Shown: positions 8,334 to 16,938 of the stretch, piece after piece
Layout of the letters: every line of letters starts with the position of its first letter
How positions within the stretch are numbered: position 1 is the first letter of the stretch
NCBI GenBank assembly: GCA_015233155.1
Contig: JADFYG010000021.1
Location: 20,628-84,627, forward strand
DNA from: Candidatus Rifleibacteriota bacterium
Lineage (GTDB): Bacteria; Muiribacteriota; Ozemobacteria; Ozemobacterales; Ozemobacteraceae
DNA length: 64,000 nucleotides
Direction: 5' to 3'
The notes under the pieces: model-generated
Told to the model about the DNA's origin: nothing
The model's input: only the letters and a program-made list of their open reading frames with translations
The model's database searches: none
Translations under genes and position numbers: made by a program

Positions 8334-10132
8334 CATTCGAGTTGTCCGCGGCCTTCTGGGGGTTACTTGCGTTGCCTGTTTTGCTGGCGATATACCTGTT
8401 TCGCGCGCGGTTTCGCGACAAACCCGTTTCGACACTCATGTTCTGGCAGACCGAGACACCGCCCCTCGCCGGAGGACGCCGCCGTGAACCACCGCGTCTG
8501 CCGCTCTTCTTTTATATCGAACTGGTCATCATCAGTCTGCTGGTCGCCGCCGCCGCCGGACCACACCTGCCGGGCCTGCAACCCCTGTGCTCCTATGTCG
8601 TCGTTCTCGATGATTCGTTTTCCATGCGCGCTGTAAATCCTGATTCCGGGAAGCATGAAAAGGGGGCAAACAGTCCACGTGAACGCGCCATCAAGGCAGT
8701 TGAAACCGAACTCCCCGCTCTGCCATTTTCGACCGTACGATTCATTCTCGCCGGTCCAGTTCCTCAAGTCATGGGAGAGCCATTTCGAAGCATGGGACAG
8801 ATAAGGGAAGCCCTCAGCGCATGGTCGTGTCTTTCCCCGTCGTCTGCTCTCGACGAGGCCATCGCCCTGGCAAAAGATCTTGCGGGCGATCGTGGTCGCG
8901 TGCTGATCCTCACGGACCATGCCCCGGATCATCCTGTTGAAGATGGAAAACTCCGATGGATGGCCTTCGGCGAGCCGCTCGCGAATTTTGCCTTTACACA
9001 GGCACTTCGTACACGCCGCGATGAAAGCGAAGAAGCCCTGCTTGAAGTAGTCAATCTTGCTTCTAATGCCGCGAAGACTCAACTCATTGTCGAACGCGAC
9101 GGAAAAACGGAATCGACTCAGATCGAACTCGCTCCTGACGAGTATCGACGCGTACGACTCGATCTCGGGACCGATGCCGGCACTCTCACCGCTCGACTTT
9201 CTTCCGATGCGCTCGATATCGATTCACATGTCATGCTGTTGCCTAAACCCCGTCGAAGCGTTCCGGTGGAGGTAAGGGTGGGGGAGGAGCGGCTCCGCGA
9301 AGCCCTTTTGCGTGGGCTGATCGCGGGTGGCATTGCATCCGTAACTTCGTCGGAGCCTTTGCTGATATTCTCTGACGGCAATGCGGCTTTGACCGCACCT
9401 GCGGGGACGGGCGAAGCATGGAACGTCCGCTTTATTTCAGAATCAAAAGCTGAATCTTTTCTTGGTCCGTTTCTCATCGATCGTGGAAAACCGCTCACCG
9501 AGGGCGTTGAACTTCGTGGATCGATCTGGGGCGCAGGTCGCGAATCCAGTCTTCCCGGCGATCCGATTATAACGGCGGGCAATATACCGCTTGTAACAGT
9601 GCGGGAAGGCATTCGCGGCTTCGACGTCTTCTGGCGCCTCAATGTCGATCGATCGAATCTGATGATATCTCCCGATTGGCCTATTTTGCTGTATAACCTC
9701 GTCACATGGCGCGCGGACGAAAGTCCCGGGCCTGATCGCAACACGCTCCCCCTCGGAAGCGAACTCCATGTGGCAGTCCCTTTTGCGGCGCAAAATGTAT
9801 ATTTACAGGATCCGGATAACCGGGAAAAAAAGTTTCCCTCCGGCATTCGCCGTCTGACCATCTCGCCCGAGATGCCCGGCCTTCATAATCTTGTCGCCGA
9901 TAATCGTTCATGGCAAATCGCCGTGAACGCCTGTTCACGTGATGAATCTGATCTGCGCACCGCCTACTCCGGTGAATTCGGAACGTGGACTGACGGTGAT
10001 GGCCGGGTGGAAAGCATTGACGTTGCATGGATGTTCCTGCTGTCCGCCATTCTGCTTCTCGTCATCCATGCGGTGCTTCAGGCGGCCGGCCTGCCTTCTG
10101 TGACCAGCGTATCACGGGAGGCCGGAGCATGA
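8330..10132 (+). CDS. BatA-like membrane protein with vWA domain
   Basis: Protein of 600 residues. The N-terminus (FELSAAFWGLLALPVLLAIYLFRAR) is the BatA/Aerotolerance N-terminal domain; a second helix (FFYIELVIISLLVAAAAG) precedes a vWA domain whose first strand is YVVVLDDSFSMRA (D-x-S-x-S metal site, about residue 90) and continues through RGRVLILTDHAP (about 185-196). A long beta-rich periplasmic region follows, and a C-terminal helix (VAWMFLLSAILLLVIHAVL) anchors the other end. Start and stop both overlap its neighbours by ATGA, so the trio is translated as a unit. Likely part of a MoxR/vWA-type envelope complex. Confidence 0.8.
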   Translation: MTFELSAAFWGLLALPVLLAIYLFRARFRDKPVSTLMFWQTETPPLAGGRRREPPRLPLFFYIELVIISLLVAAAAGPHLPGLQPLCSYVVVLDDSFSMRAVNPDSGKHEKGANSPRERAIKAVETELPALPFSTVRFILAGPVPQVMGEPFRSMGQIREALSAWSCLSPSSALDEAIALAKDLAGDRGRVLILTDHAPDHPVEDGKLRWMAFGEPLANFAFTQALRTRRDESEEALLEVVNLASNAAKTQLIVERDGKTESTQIELAPDEYRRVRLDLGTDAGTLTARLSSDALDIDSHVMLLPKPRRSVPVEVRVGEERLREALLRGLIAGGIASVTSSEPLLIFSDGNAALTAPAGTGEAWNVRFISESKAESFLGPFLIDRGKPLTEGVELRGSIWGAGRESSLPGDPIITAGNIPLVTVREGIRGFDVFWRLNVDRSNLMISPDWPILLYNLVTWRADESPGPDRNTLPLGSELHVAVPFAAQNVYLQDPDNREKKFPSGIRRLTISPEMPGLHNLVADNRSWQIAVNACSRDESDLRTAYSGEFGTWTDGDGRVESIDVAWMFLLSAILLLVIHAVLQAAGLPSVTSVSREAGA

Positions 10133-13050
10133 TTTTCCTGCAGCCCGCATGGTTTTTGCTTGCTTTGCCGCTGGCGGCAAGCTTTATCATCTGGCGTCTG
10201 CCTTCGCGTCTGATCACCGTTTTGCGTATAGCAGCCCTGATACCGTTGCTTGTGGCGATGGCCTCCCCGATTGTTCTTATTCCGCGCCAGGCCGGTACCG
10301 TTATAGCGGTCGTCGATCGCAGTCGTTCTCTGCCGCAGGACCACGATCACGTTGAGCGCGAGATAATCGATCTGGTGCAAAAGTCCATGGGGACGAATGA
10401 TCGTCTCGGTGTTGTGGCATTCGGAGAAAGGGCAGCGATTGAGCGTCCACCTGATTCAGGCCGTTTTTCCGGTTTTTTGCAGGAGGTGGGTGGGGAAGCC
10501 TCGAACATGGCCGACGGAATCGATCGCGCGCTTTCTCTCATCCCGCGCGGGGCCCCGGGCCGCATTCTCCTGGTTTCAGACTGTCGCTGGACAGGTCGCG
10601 ACCCGTCCGGAGAAGCTTTCCGCGCCGCGGCCCGCGGGGTTCCCATCGATGTTCGCACCCTGGAGCGCCCGGGCGCCGATGATCAGGCGATCGAAGCCTT
10701 CGACGCGCCGGTAGTCGTGACGCCCGGTGAAGCCTTCCTTCTCACCGCCTGGATCCGGGTTCCCGTTGGCCGCGACGTTTCATATACTCTGAGTCGCGGG
10801 TCGACGGTAATATCACGGGGACACCACGAATTCCCCCCGGGTGTCAGTCGTCTGCCGTTTCGCGATATGGCTGATCCGAAGCTTGAAAGCGGCGTTTTTG
10901 ATTATCGGCTTGAAATCGACATCCCAGCCGGCGACCCGCGTCCGGAAAACAATGTTGCCCGAGCATTGACGGCCGTTCGCGGCCCGCGGCCTTTGCTTGT
11001 GGTATCCGAATCACCGGGCAATCGTTTCGCGGAAGCACTTCGCGGAGCGGGGCTGCGCGTTCGTCTGGCGAAACCCTCAGAAATGACCTGGAGCCTCGAA
11101 GAGCTTGCCGCCTGCTCGGCTGTCCTGCTCGAAAATGTGCCCGCTGAAGCGATTGGCATGTCCGGGATGAACACGCTCGCGGCCTGGGTCCGGGAACTCG
11201 GCGGCGGGCTGATGATCACGGGCGGGAAGAATTCCTACGCTCTCGGTGGCTATTTCCGCTCACCACTCGAAGGCATTCTGCCCGTTTCCATGGAACTGCG
11301 CAGCGAGCATCGCAAACTCGCACTGGCCATAGTAGTCGTCATGGATCGATCCGGGAGCATGGCTATAGACGCTGGAAATGGGCGCCGGAAAATGGATCTT
11401 GCCAATCTTGCCGCGGCCGAGGTTCTCAACATGCTTGGTCCGCTCGACGAGTTCGGCGTAGTTGCAGTGGACAGCGCTCCTCATATCGTGGCGCCGCTGG
11501 CGCCCGTTGAAAACAAGTCCCGCGTGCGATCCGATATTCTGCGCATACAGTCTGAAGGTGGTGGAATTTTCATCGAAGTGGCTCTCACGGCCGCTCTCGC
11601 GGAGCTTGCGAAGGCGAAGGCGGGAACCCGCCATCTGATTCTGTTTGCAGACGCCCAGGATTCAGAAGAGCCAGGGCGTTATAAGGAAATAGTCGACGCG
11701 GCGCACAAAGCCAATATGACGATCAGCGTAGTTGGGATGGGGCTTCCTGGGGACCGTGATTCAGACCTGTTGCGCGATATCGCCAAACGTGGAGCGGGTC
11801 GCATCTTTTTTTCGGAAAAAGTCGATGATTTGCCTAGACTGTTTGTTCAGGACACTTTTGTTGTCGCACGCAACACATTCATTGATGCAAAAACAGTCGT
11901 AGAACGAAGTTCCGGTTTATTTGAGCTTACCGGCCTGTCTGGCTCGACAGGTGCCGGAAGCGGTTTTGCGGAAGGCGCGTTTCCGGCTGTTGGCGGATAT
12001 AACCTGTGTTATCTGCGCCCCGGAGCGACGCAAGGTCTTGTCAGCCGTGATGAATACAAGGCGCCACTGCTCGCCTGGTGGAATGCGGGCATCGGCCGCA
12101 CCCTCTGTTACACCGGAGAAATAGACGGAATTTATTCGGGCGACTTCGCGACGTGGCCGGGGGCACCCTCTTTTCTTTCAGCGGCTGCACGCTGGGCAGG
12201 TGGGCGCGATGAATCAGTTGATCCCGGCAGTCTCATTACCCAGGAAATCATTCGCGGAAGCCTCGTCGTAAAACTGCATCTCGATCCTGAGCGCTGGAAG
12301 GATCCATTTTCCGATCCGCCGGTGGTGACAATACTTCGCGCCATGCCCGGATGCTCTCCGAATACTGAAACTCGCACCATGAGCTGGACTGCCCCCGACG
12401 AGCTTGCCGCGGATATTCCCCTGCGGGGCGAAGAAACGGCTCTTGCCACTGTAGGGATGCCCGGGAAGCAAGTGGTGCGGTTGGCTCCGGCGGTATTGCC
12501 GTATTCGCCGGAGTATCGGCCCACAACGACAGGCGATGGAATTCGGGCGCGCGAGTCGTTGATGAAAGCCTCGGGCGGTATCGAAAGGCTTGATCTAGGT
12601 GGTATCTGGAAAGATCTTCCGCGGACTCCGTTTCCGGTCCGGGCGGCCCCGGCGTTTCTTGCTCTTGCACTGCTGATGTTTCTTCTTGAAGTGGCAGAGC
12701 GTCGCACCGGACTGCTTTCATTTGCATTTGCCCGACTCTCTTTTTTCAGATCGGTTTATTCATGGGTTCATTCCCAGTTTGCATCTTCAGGACCTTCCTT
12801 TTCTGGTTCTCCCCATTCTGCTTCTATTGCCTCTTCTAACTCTTCCAGCTCGACTAACTCTTCCCACTCCTCTCAAAATTTATCTCCGCCCCTTTCTCCG
12901 TCTCAAACTTCAGCTTCGGCTTCTTCATCATCCGAATCTGTCGCATCCGGAAAAGAGCCAGGGCAAGCCAGCGGAGTGGCCCCGGCGGATCAAAAAGGGC
13001 TTTTGGATGCTCTGAAAAAAGCCCGTCGTCGCATCGACCATGGAAAATAG
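10129..13050 (+). CDS. Large vWA protein with amidotransferase-like domain and Ser-rich tail
   Basis: Inner-membrane protein of 973 residues. Two N-terminal helices (about 1-50) are followed by a first vWA-like domain (TVIAVVDRSRSLP, about 55-200), a class I glutamine-amidotransferase-like fold without an obvious catalytic triad (RPLLVVSESPGNRF to GGGLMITGG, about 285-375), a second canonical vWA domain (VVVMDRSGSM, about 398-570), a beta-rich region, a membrane helix (about 835-858) and a Ser/Thr-rich, low-complexity tail (about 880-945) ending in a basic helix. The start MIFLQPAW overlaps the previous stop as ATGA; a longer in-frame start at 10027 is inside the upstream gene. Same architecture as conserved planctomycete-type vWA operons; function unproven. 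Confidence 0.8.
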   Translation: MIFLQPAWFLLALPLAASFIIWRLPSRLITVLRIAALIPLLVAMASPIVLIPRQAGTVIAVVDRSRSLPQDHDHVEREIIDLVQKSMGTNDRLGVVAFGERAAIERPPDSGRFSGFLQEVGGEASNMADGIDRALSLIPRGAPGRILLVSDCRWTGRDPSGEAFRAAARGVPIDVRTLERPGADDQAIEAFDAPVVVTPGEAFLLTAWIRVPVGRDVSYTLSRGSTVISRGHHEFPPGVSRLPFRDMADPKLESGVFDYRLEIDIPAGDPRPENNVARALTAVRGPRPLLVVSESPGNRFAEALRGAGLRVRLAKPSEMTWSLEELAACSAVLLENVPAEAIGMSGMNTLAAWVRELGGGLMITGGKNSYALGGYFRSPLEGILPVSMELRSEHRKLALAIVVVMDRSGSMAIDAGNGRRKMDLANLAAAEVLNMLGPLDEFGVVAVDSAPHIVAPLAPVENKSRVRSDILRIQSEGGGIFIEVALTAALAELAKAKAGTRHLILFADAQDSEEPGRYKEIVDAAHKANMTISVVGMGLPGDRDSDLLRDIAKRGAGRIFFSEKVDDLPRLFVQDTFVVARNTFIDAKTVVERSSGLFELTGLSGSTGAGSGFAEGAFPAVGGYNLCYLRPGATQGLVSRDEYKAPLLAWWNAGIGRTLCYTGEIDGIYSGDFATWPGAPSFLSAAARWAGGRDESVDPGSLITQEIIRGSLVVKLHLDPERWKDPFSDPPVVTILRAMPGCSPNTETRTMSWTAPDELAADIPLRGEETALATVGMPGKQVVRLAPAVLPYSPEYRPTTTGDGIRARESLMKASGGIERLDLGGIWKDLPRTPFPVRAAPAFLALALLMFLLEVAERRTGLLSFAFARLSFFRSVYSWVHSQFASSGPSFSGSPHSASIASSNSSSSTNSSHSSQNLSPPLSPSQTSASASSSSESVASGKEPGQASGVAPADQKGLLDALKKARRRIDHGK

Positions 13051-13093
13051 GGTTGCCCCTATTTTCCATGGGGTTGGGTTAGTGTGATATAAT
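13038..13093 (+). promoter_or_regulatory. Gene-end hairpin and extended -10 promoter for PilZ gene
   Basis: A perfect 15-bp inverted repeat (13038-13052 and 13057-13071, arm CCATGGAAAATAGGG) contains the stop codon of the vWA gene. It lacks a T-run, so it may protect the transcript end rather than terminate. Seventeen bases later is TGATATAAT (-10 TATAAT at 13088-13093 with the extended TG), a likely promoter for the PilZ gene; no -35 match is evident. Confidence 0.5.
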
Positions 13094-13137
13094 CTTTTAT
13101 AAGTTAACGTGTTGATGACCGAGTCAGGAGGCAGTCC

Positions 13138-13548
13138 ATGGTCGAGAATCTGACGGATCAACGTAAATCCACGAGAGTATTTCCGCATATTGAGGTCGAG
13201 CTTACTCACCCCGAGATGGGCATTATTCCATGCCAAACCCGGGACATAAGCATGAAGGGCATAGCCATTGATGGATGTCGATCCTTCCCGATCGGTGCTG
13301 AATGCGGGATTATCTTCCACCTTGGCGGGAAAGATGCCGGAAACCGCATAGAGCTGCGTGGTCGCGTGGCGCGTTCCGACTCCAATGGTATGGCACTCGA
13401 GTTCACCGAAATCCTTGGAATGGAAAGCTTTGAACACCTCCGTAACCTGATTTTCTATAATGCCGGCCCTGATGACGACATTGAGAATGAGGTTCGTGAT
13501 TCACTCGGCCTGAAAATGTCTGGACGTCATCAAGGAGCATCGAAATGA
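13138..13548 (+). CDS. PilZ domain protein (c-di-GMP binding)
   Basis: Cytoplasmic single-domain PilZ protein of 136 residues. The c-di-GMP-binding motifs are both present: RKSTR (R-x3-R, about residues 10-14) and the D-x-S-x-x-G equivalent DISMKG (about 38-43), followed by the beta-barrel strands ending in the GMALEF element. Such proteins change partner activity when c-di-GMP rises. Preceded by AGGAGGCAGTCC-ATG. Its stop overlaps the start of the C11 peptidase gene by ATGA, so the peptidase is the most likely functional partner. Confidence 0.88.
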   Translation: MVENLTDQRKSTRVFPHIEVELTHPEMGIIPCQTRDISMKGIAIDGCRSFPIGAECGIIFHLGGKDAGNRIELRGRVARSDSNGMALEFTEILGMESFEHLRNLIFYNAGPDDDIENEVRDSLGLKMSGRHQGASK

Positions 13549-14936
13549 GTATGCAGTTACGTAATAATAAATTTATCTTGTTAGCCGGAATCATTTTCTT
13601 GGGACTGTTCATATCAGTTGCTCCGGTTTATTCCGCTACCATGAAAGAATGGACATTCGCGGTTTTTTTGAATGCCGACAACAATCTGGATCCGCGTGGC
13701 GTTGAGGATCAGATAGAGATGTCACGCGTCGGATCGAACGATTGGCTGAACATGGTCACTTTGATCGATCGTGCAAACGGGCCCGCGTCACTGAATTATA
13801 TTGAAAAGAACAAAGTCACCCTGCTAAAAGATCTGGGCGAAATAGATATGGGCGACTATAAACAGTTGATCAGCTTCATGCAATTCGTTGTCGCCAACTA
13901 TCCGGCGAAGAGATATATTTTAACCATCTGGAACCACGGCTCAGGTTGGAGAAACCAGGCTGGAAAGCACATTTACCGTGGAATTTCATATGATGAGACT
14001 TCCGGCAATCATATTACCACCGCCCAACTTGAAGCAGCCTTGAAGGAAATCAGGCAAATCATCGGACACAACATTGATATTCTAAATATGGATGCCTGTC
14101 TGATGCAAATGGTCGAAGTTGCTTATGCCTGCAAGGACTCTACAGATTACATAGTTGCCTCCGAAGAAGTCGTTCCGGGGAAGGGCAACCCTTACGATGA
14201 TGTTTTTGCCGCCCTTACCGCAACGGATACCACCGAGAACTTCAGCAAAAATTGGGTAAATATATTTACAGCGTCTTTCTCCAACGGCAGTCAGGGACAG
14301 GAGACCTGCACTCAATCGTGTATCAAATGTTCTGAAATAGGGCAACTGGTCGATGCAATAAATGGTTTTGCAAAAGCCACTATGAGTACGAATTTTCGCA
14401 AAGAATATCATGATGCCATTCTGCGCGTTCAAAAGTTTGCCTCCCCTGAAAACATAGATCTGATTCATTTTGTTCAGTTGATTCAGGCATCTGTTAAAGA
14501 AGTTGGAATACAAAATGCCTGCACAAAGCTTTTGGAAGCCTCTAAGAAATTCATTCTCCAAAATTCAACAAATGGTTCTTCCGTTAAAAATGCCAATGGT
14601 CTGGCGATTTATCTGCCCTTCGATTTCACCCTGGAGAGCGCTTATAAAGAGTTGTCCTTTGCCCAGGCGACAGTTTGGGGTGACATGATATCAGATCTGT
14701 ATCACAAGGCGACCTCCGCCAGTTTGATAGATGGAATCAACAGTGGTGATTTGAGACCATTACAGGCTTTCGTCGCTGACAGTCGCCAGGCTTCGCCTGA
14801 GATGATTCAGTTCGTTCTTCACGAACTCAACTACCGTCTTTACACGGAAGGCGGCTTGCCCAAAGAAATTGAAAGTGGCGTTTCTTCGTTGTCGAAAAAA
14901 TTGCTTATTACGATCGAAGATATAAACAAAAAATAG
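13545..14936 (+). CDS. Clostripain-like cysteine peptidase (C11 family), secreted
   Basis: Secreted protein of 463 residues. A signal peptide (FILLAGIIFLGLFISVAPVYSA) leads into the C11 caspase-like fold: WTFAVFLNADNNLD, the catalytic His in ILTIWNHGSGW (about residue 130) and the catalytic Cys in DILNMDACLMQMVEVAY (about 185). Family members cut after Arg or Lys and often self-activate. The domain is complete; the C-terminal ~100 residues are helical and unassigned. Co-translated with the PilZ gene, so expression of an exported protease is tied to a c-di-GMP receptor. Confidence 0.87.
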   Translation: MSMQLRNNKFILLAGIIFLGLFISVAPVYSATMKEWTFAVFLNADNNLDPRGVEDQIEMSRVGSNDWLNMVTLIDRANGPASLNYIEKNKVTLLKDLGEIDMGDYKQLISFMQFVVANYPAKRYILTIWNHGSGWRNQAGKHIYRGISYDETSGNHITTAQLEAALKEIRQIIGHNIDILNMDACLMQMVEVAYACKDSTDYIVASEEVVPGKGNPYDDVFAALTATDTTENFSKNWVNIFTASFSNGSQGQETCTQSCIKCSEIGQLVDAINGFAKATMSTNFRKEYHDAILRVQKFASPENIDLIHFVQLIQASVKEVGIQNACTKLLEASKKFILQNSTNGSSVKNANGLAIYLPFDFTLESAYKELSFAQATVWGDMISDLYHKATSASLIDGINSGDLRPLQAFVADSRQASPEMIQFVLHELNYRLYTEGGLPKEIESGVSSLSKKLLITIEDINKK

Positions 14937-14973
14937 CCGCATTAATCATGTGAAAATCAGGTCCGGTGAGAAT

Positions 14974-15006
14974 ATGAACACTCTATTGTGGAACATAATT
15001 CGCTGA
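14974..15006 (+). CDS. Possible 10-residue leader ORF before the HDOD gene
   Basis: ATG after GGTGAGAAT opens a 10-codon frame (MNTLLWNIIR) closing with TGA four bases before the HDOD gene ATG. The HDOD gene itself has no ribosome site of its own, so ribosomes finishing this mini-ORF could reinitiate there. Suggestive only; the spacing may be chance. Confidence 0.25.
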   Translation: MNTLLWNIIR

Positions 15007-15010
15007 CGAA

Positions 15011-16144
15011 ATGGCATCATTTTCCTGGCATGATGGCGAAGACAAAGTCAAAATTCTTTCAGTTTCCGGGGAAATTGAGGAGTCTGACTATGATCTGAGA
15101 GCGGCTGTTTCCGGATTGACACAGTTACACTCTTCCATTATTGATTTGTCCGGCGTTACGGCCGCAAAAGGTTTCTTTTTCGAAATGCTCCAGGAAGCCG
15201 CATCCATGACCCGACTGAAGGTCGTAACCCAGGTTCCGGAAGTTTCCGAGATCTGTCTCCAGTTTGCTATCGTTCCGTTTCCCACAGTTCGAAGCGCGGA
15301 ATTATCACACAGAGGCGATGAAACTGTCGCGCAGCTCCTGACCAGCTTGCGCGATGTTCCATCTTTGACCAAAGATGCTCAGGCACTTGTCGATTATACG
15401 ACAAGTAAAGATGCGGATTTCGAAGGAGTCGAAAAACTGCTCACCAGCCAACCCGCCATTGTCAGTCAGATCATGCGGATTGCGAATTCAGCATATTATT
15501 ATCGGCGGCAATCGGTAGATACTCTTCCATTGGCTCTTTCTACCATTGGCATGTCATATCTGACGCGAATATTCCAGTTCAACCTTTTCAATGGGTTCGT
15601 GTCGTTATTCAAGCCCCAGCATGATTTCTTTAATGGTTGCATTCTGTGCGCGGAACTATCAGTGTTTATTGCGCGAGCGGTTGGTTTTGATGCCGTCGAT
15701 ATTTCTAAAGTATGGATTGGGGGCCTGCTTCATGACCTGGGGGAAATGGGAATGGCATTTTATTTTCCGGAAAAATACGTCGCCTCCAAACACTTTGCTC
15801 AGACTAGTCCGGCGCCACAAACGATGGCTGAATTCATATATTTCGGGATTAACCACCAGACTCTCGGGCAGCTGATGGCGGTACGCTGGAATTTTCCGCA
15901 ATATCTGGTTGAAATAATCGGCAACCATCATAAGAATGATCTTATGAAGAAGAATCTCGTAATTCCCATTTTGTGCGCCGATGCATATATTACATCAAGA
16001 AAAGGTGGGATCGGGCCTTCCTGGGACTTAATGATAAAGAATATTTTCAAACTTTACAATTGCAAAATCCCCTGGGAAAAACCTCAGACGGAATTCGAAA
16101 CTATTATCAGCATGAAACCTTTGCCTCTGATAAATGGGAACTGA
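15011..16144 (+). CDS. HDOD domain signalling protein with N-terminal STAS-like domain
   Basis: Cytoplasmic protein of 377 residues. The N-terminal ~100 residues read like a STAS-type fold (VKILSVSGEIEESDYD, SSIIDLSGVTAAKGF). The HDOD domain follows (from about 115: VPSLTKDAQALVDYTTS, SQIMRIANSAYYYRR, LALSTIGMSYLTRI), and an HD motif survives in WIGGLLHDLGEMG (about 238-250). HDOD proteins act in regulatory cascades with c-di-GMP, chemotaxis or stress response, usually non-enzymatically. Stands after the PilZ/C11 pair and 43 bases before the coiled-coil membrane gene. Confidence 0.82.
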   Translation: MASFSWHDGEDKVKILSVSGEIEESDYDLRAAVSGLTQLHSSIIDLSGVTAAKGFFFEMLQEAASMTRLKVVTQVPEVSEICLQFAIVPFPTVRSAELSHRGDETVAQLLTSLRDVPSLTKDAQALVDYTTSKDADFEGVEKLLTSQPAIVSQIMRIANSAYYYRRQSVDTLPLALSTIGMSYLTRIFQFNLFNGFVSLFKPQHDFFNGCILCAELSVFIARAVGFDAVDISKVWIGGLLHDLGEMGMAFYFPEKYVASKHFAQTSPAPQTMAEFIYFGINHQTLGQLMAVRWNFPQYLVEIIGNHHKNDLMKKNLVIPILCADAYITSRKGGIGPSWDLMIKNIFKLYNCKIPWEKPQTEFETIISMKPLPLINGN

Positions 16145-16187
16145 AATCCGGATTTATTTATGAAAAACTGCCATAAAGAGGATCAGC

Positions 16188-16937
16188 GTGAATCGCGATA
16201 CCCGTAAAACCTGTTCTTTTTGTGCGTTCTGTTTTTTATTGAGCATCGCGACAGGATTTGCCACACTCATCATACTTTCAAAAATGACGTTTTCCCTTAT
16301 TATTTTCTTTGTCCAGGCGAGTTTCAATCTTGTCCGGGATTTGATTCTCGCTCTGGTGATCGCACTGGGCGAGTTGCCGGGCTGGGTCGCTTGGCCCGTT
16401 GTCATACTTTTGTTTTTCGGACTTTCGTGGTTCATTCGAAAAAACCTTGAAAACCGTAAATGGCGTGGACTGGAGCAAATCAGGGAGGAGTATGAACCAT
16501 TGGTTCGGCTTCTCCGCAGAAGAGGGCTGAAGACGTATCTCATCCAGATCGAAAAAATCCGGGAGAAGATTTTTTTTGAGCGGCAAAAAATAGACGGACT
16601 CGTATTATTGCTGGACGATGAACTTCCCAAAATCGAATCACGTATGACGGAAATCTCGAATCAACTCGGACAGGCAAGCGAAGAAAATGAAAAAGTCGAG
16701 ATGCGTGTTCTCCTCCGACAACTCATGGAAAACAGCGCCCGTCTCAGGAATCGCAAATCAGATCTGGCGCGATTCGAAAAATCTAAAATTCAACTGGCCT
16801 CTCATTTGAACTGTCTCCGGATGAAACTCATTGAAACGCCTTCTGAAGAATCATCTCTGGAAGAGAGCATCAAGACGATCAATTCTATTTCTTTACTGGA
16901 AAACATGTTCAGGAATGATGACTCAACGGGCCAGTGA
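16188..16937 (+). CDS. Membrane protein with cytoplasmic coiled coil
   Basis: Unrecognised protein of 249 residues. Two or three hydrophobic helices (about 10-32, 42-60 and 63-82) are followed by a long charged heptad-rich region (about 90-230: LENRKWRGLEQIREEYEPLVRLL onwards, rich in Glu, Arg, Lys and Leu) that should form a coiled coil. GTG start after AAGAGGATCAGC. It converges, one base apart, with the dynamin-like GTPase gene. Membrane anchor plus coiled coil suggests a scaffold or tether; this is inference. Confidence 0.6.
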   Translation: MNRDTRKTCSFCAFCFLLSIATGFATLIILSKMTFSLIIFFVQASFNLVRDLILALVIALGELPGWVAWPVVILLFFGLSWFIRKNLENRKWRGLEQIREEYEPLVRLLRRRGLKTYLIQIEKIREKIFFERQKIDGLVLLLDDELPKIESRMTEISNQLGQASEENEKVEMRVLLRQLMENSARLRNRKSDLARFEKSKIQLASHLNCLRMKLIETPSEESSLEESIKTINSISLLENMFRNDDSTGQ

Positions 16938-16938
16938 A

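Noticed and set aside
9118..9861. 247-residue minus-strand frame inside the BatA-like gene
   Set aside because: Ser/Arg/Pro-rich antisense translation of a gene with overlap coupling on both sides.
12132..12707. 191-residue minus-strand frame inside the large vWA gene
   Set aside because: Antisense shadow of a GC-biased coding region.
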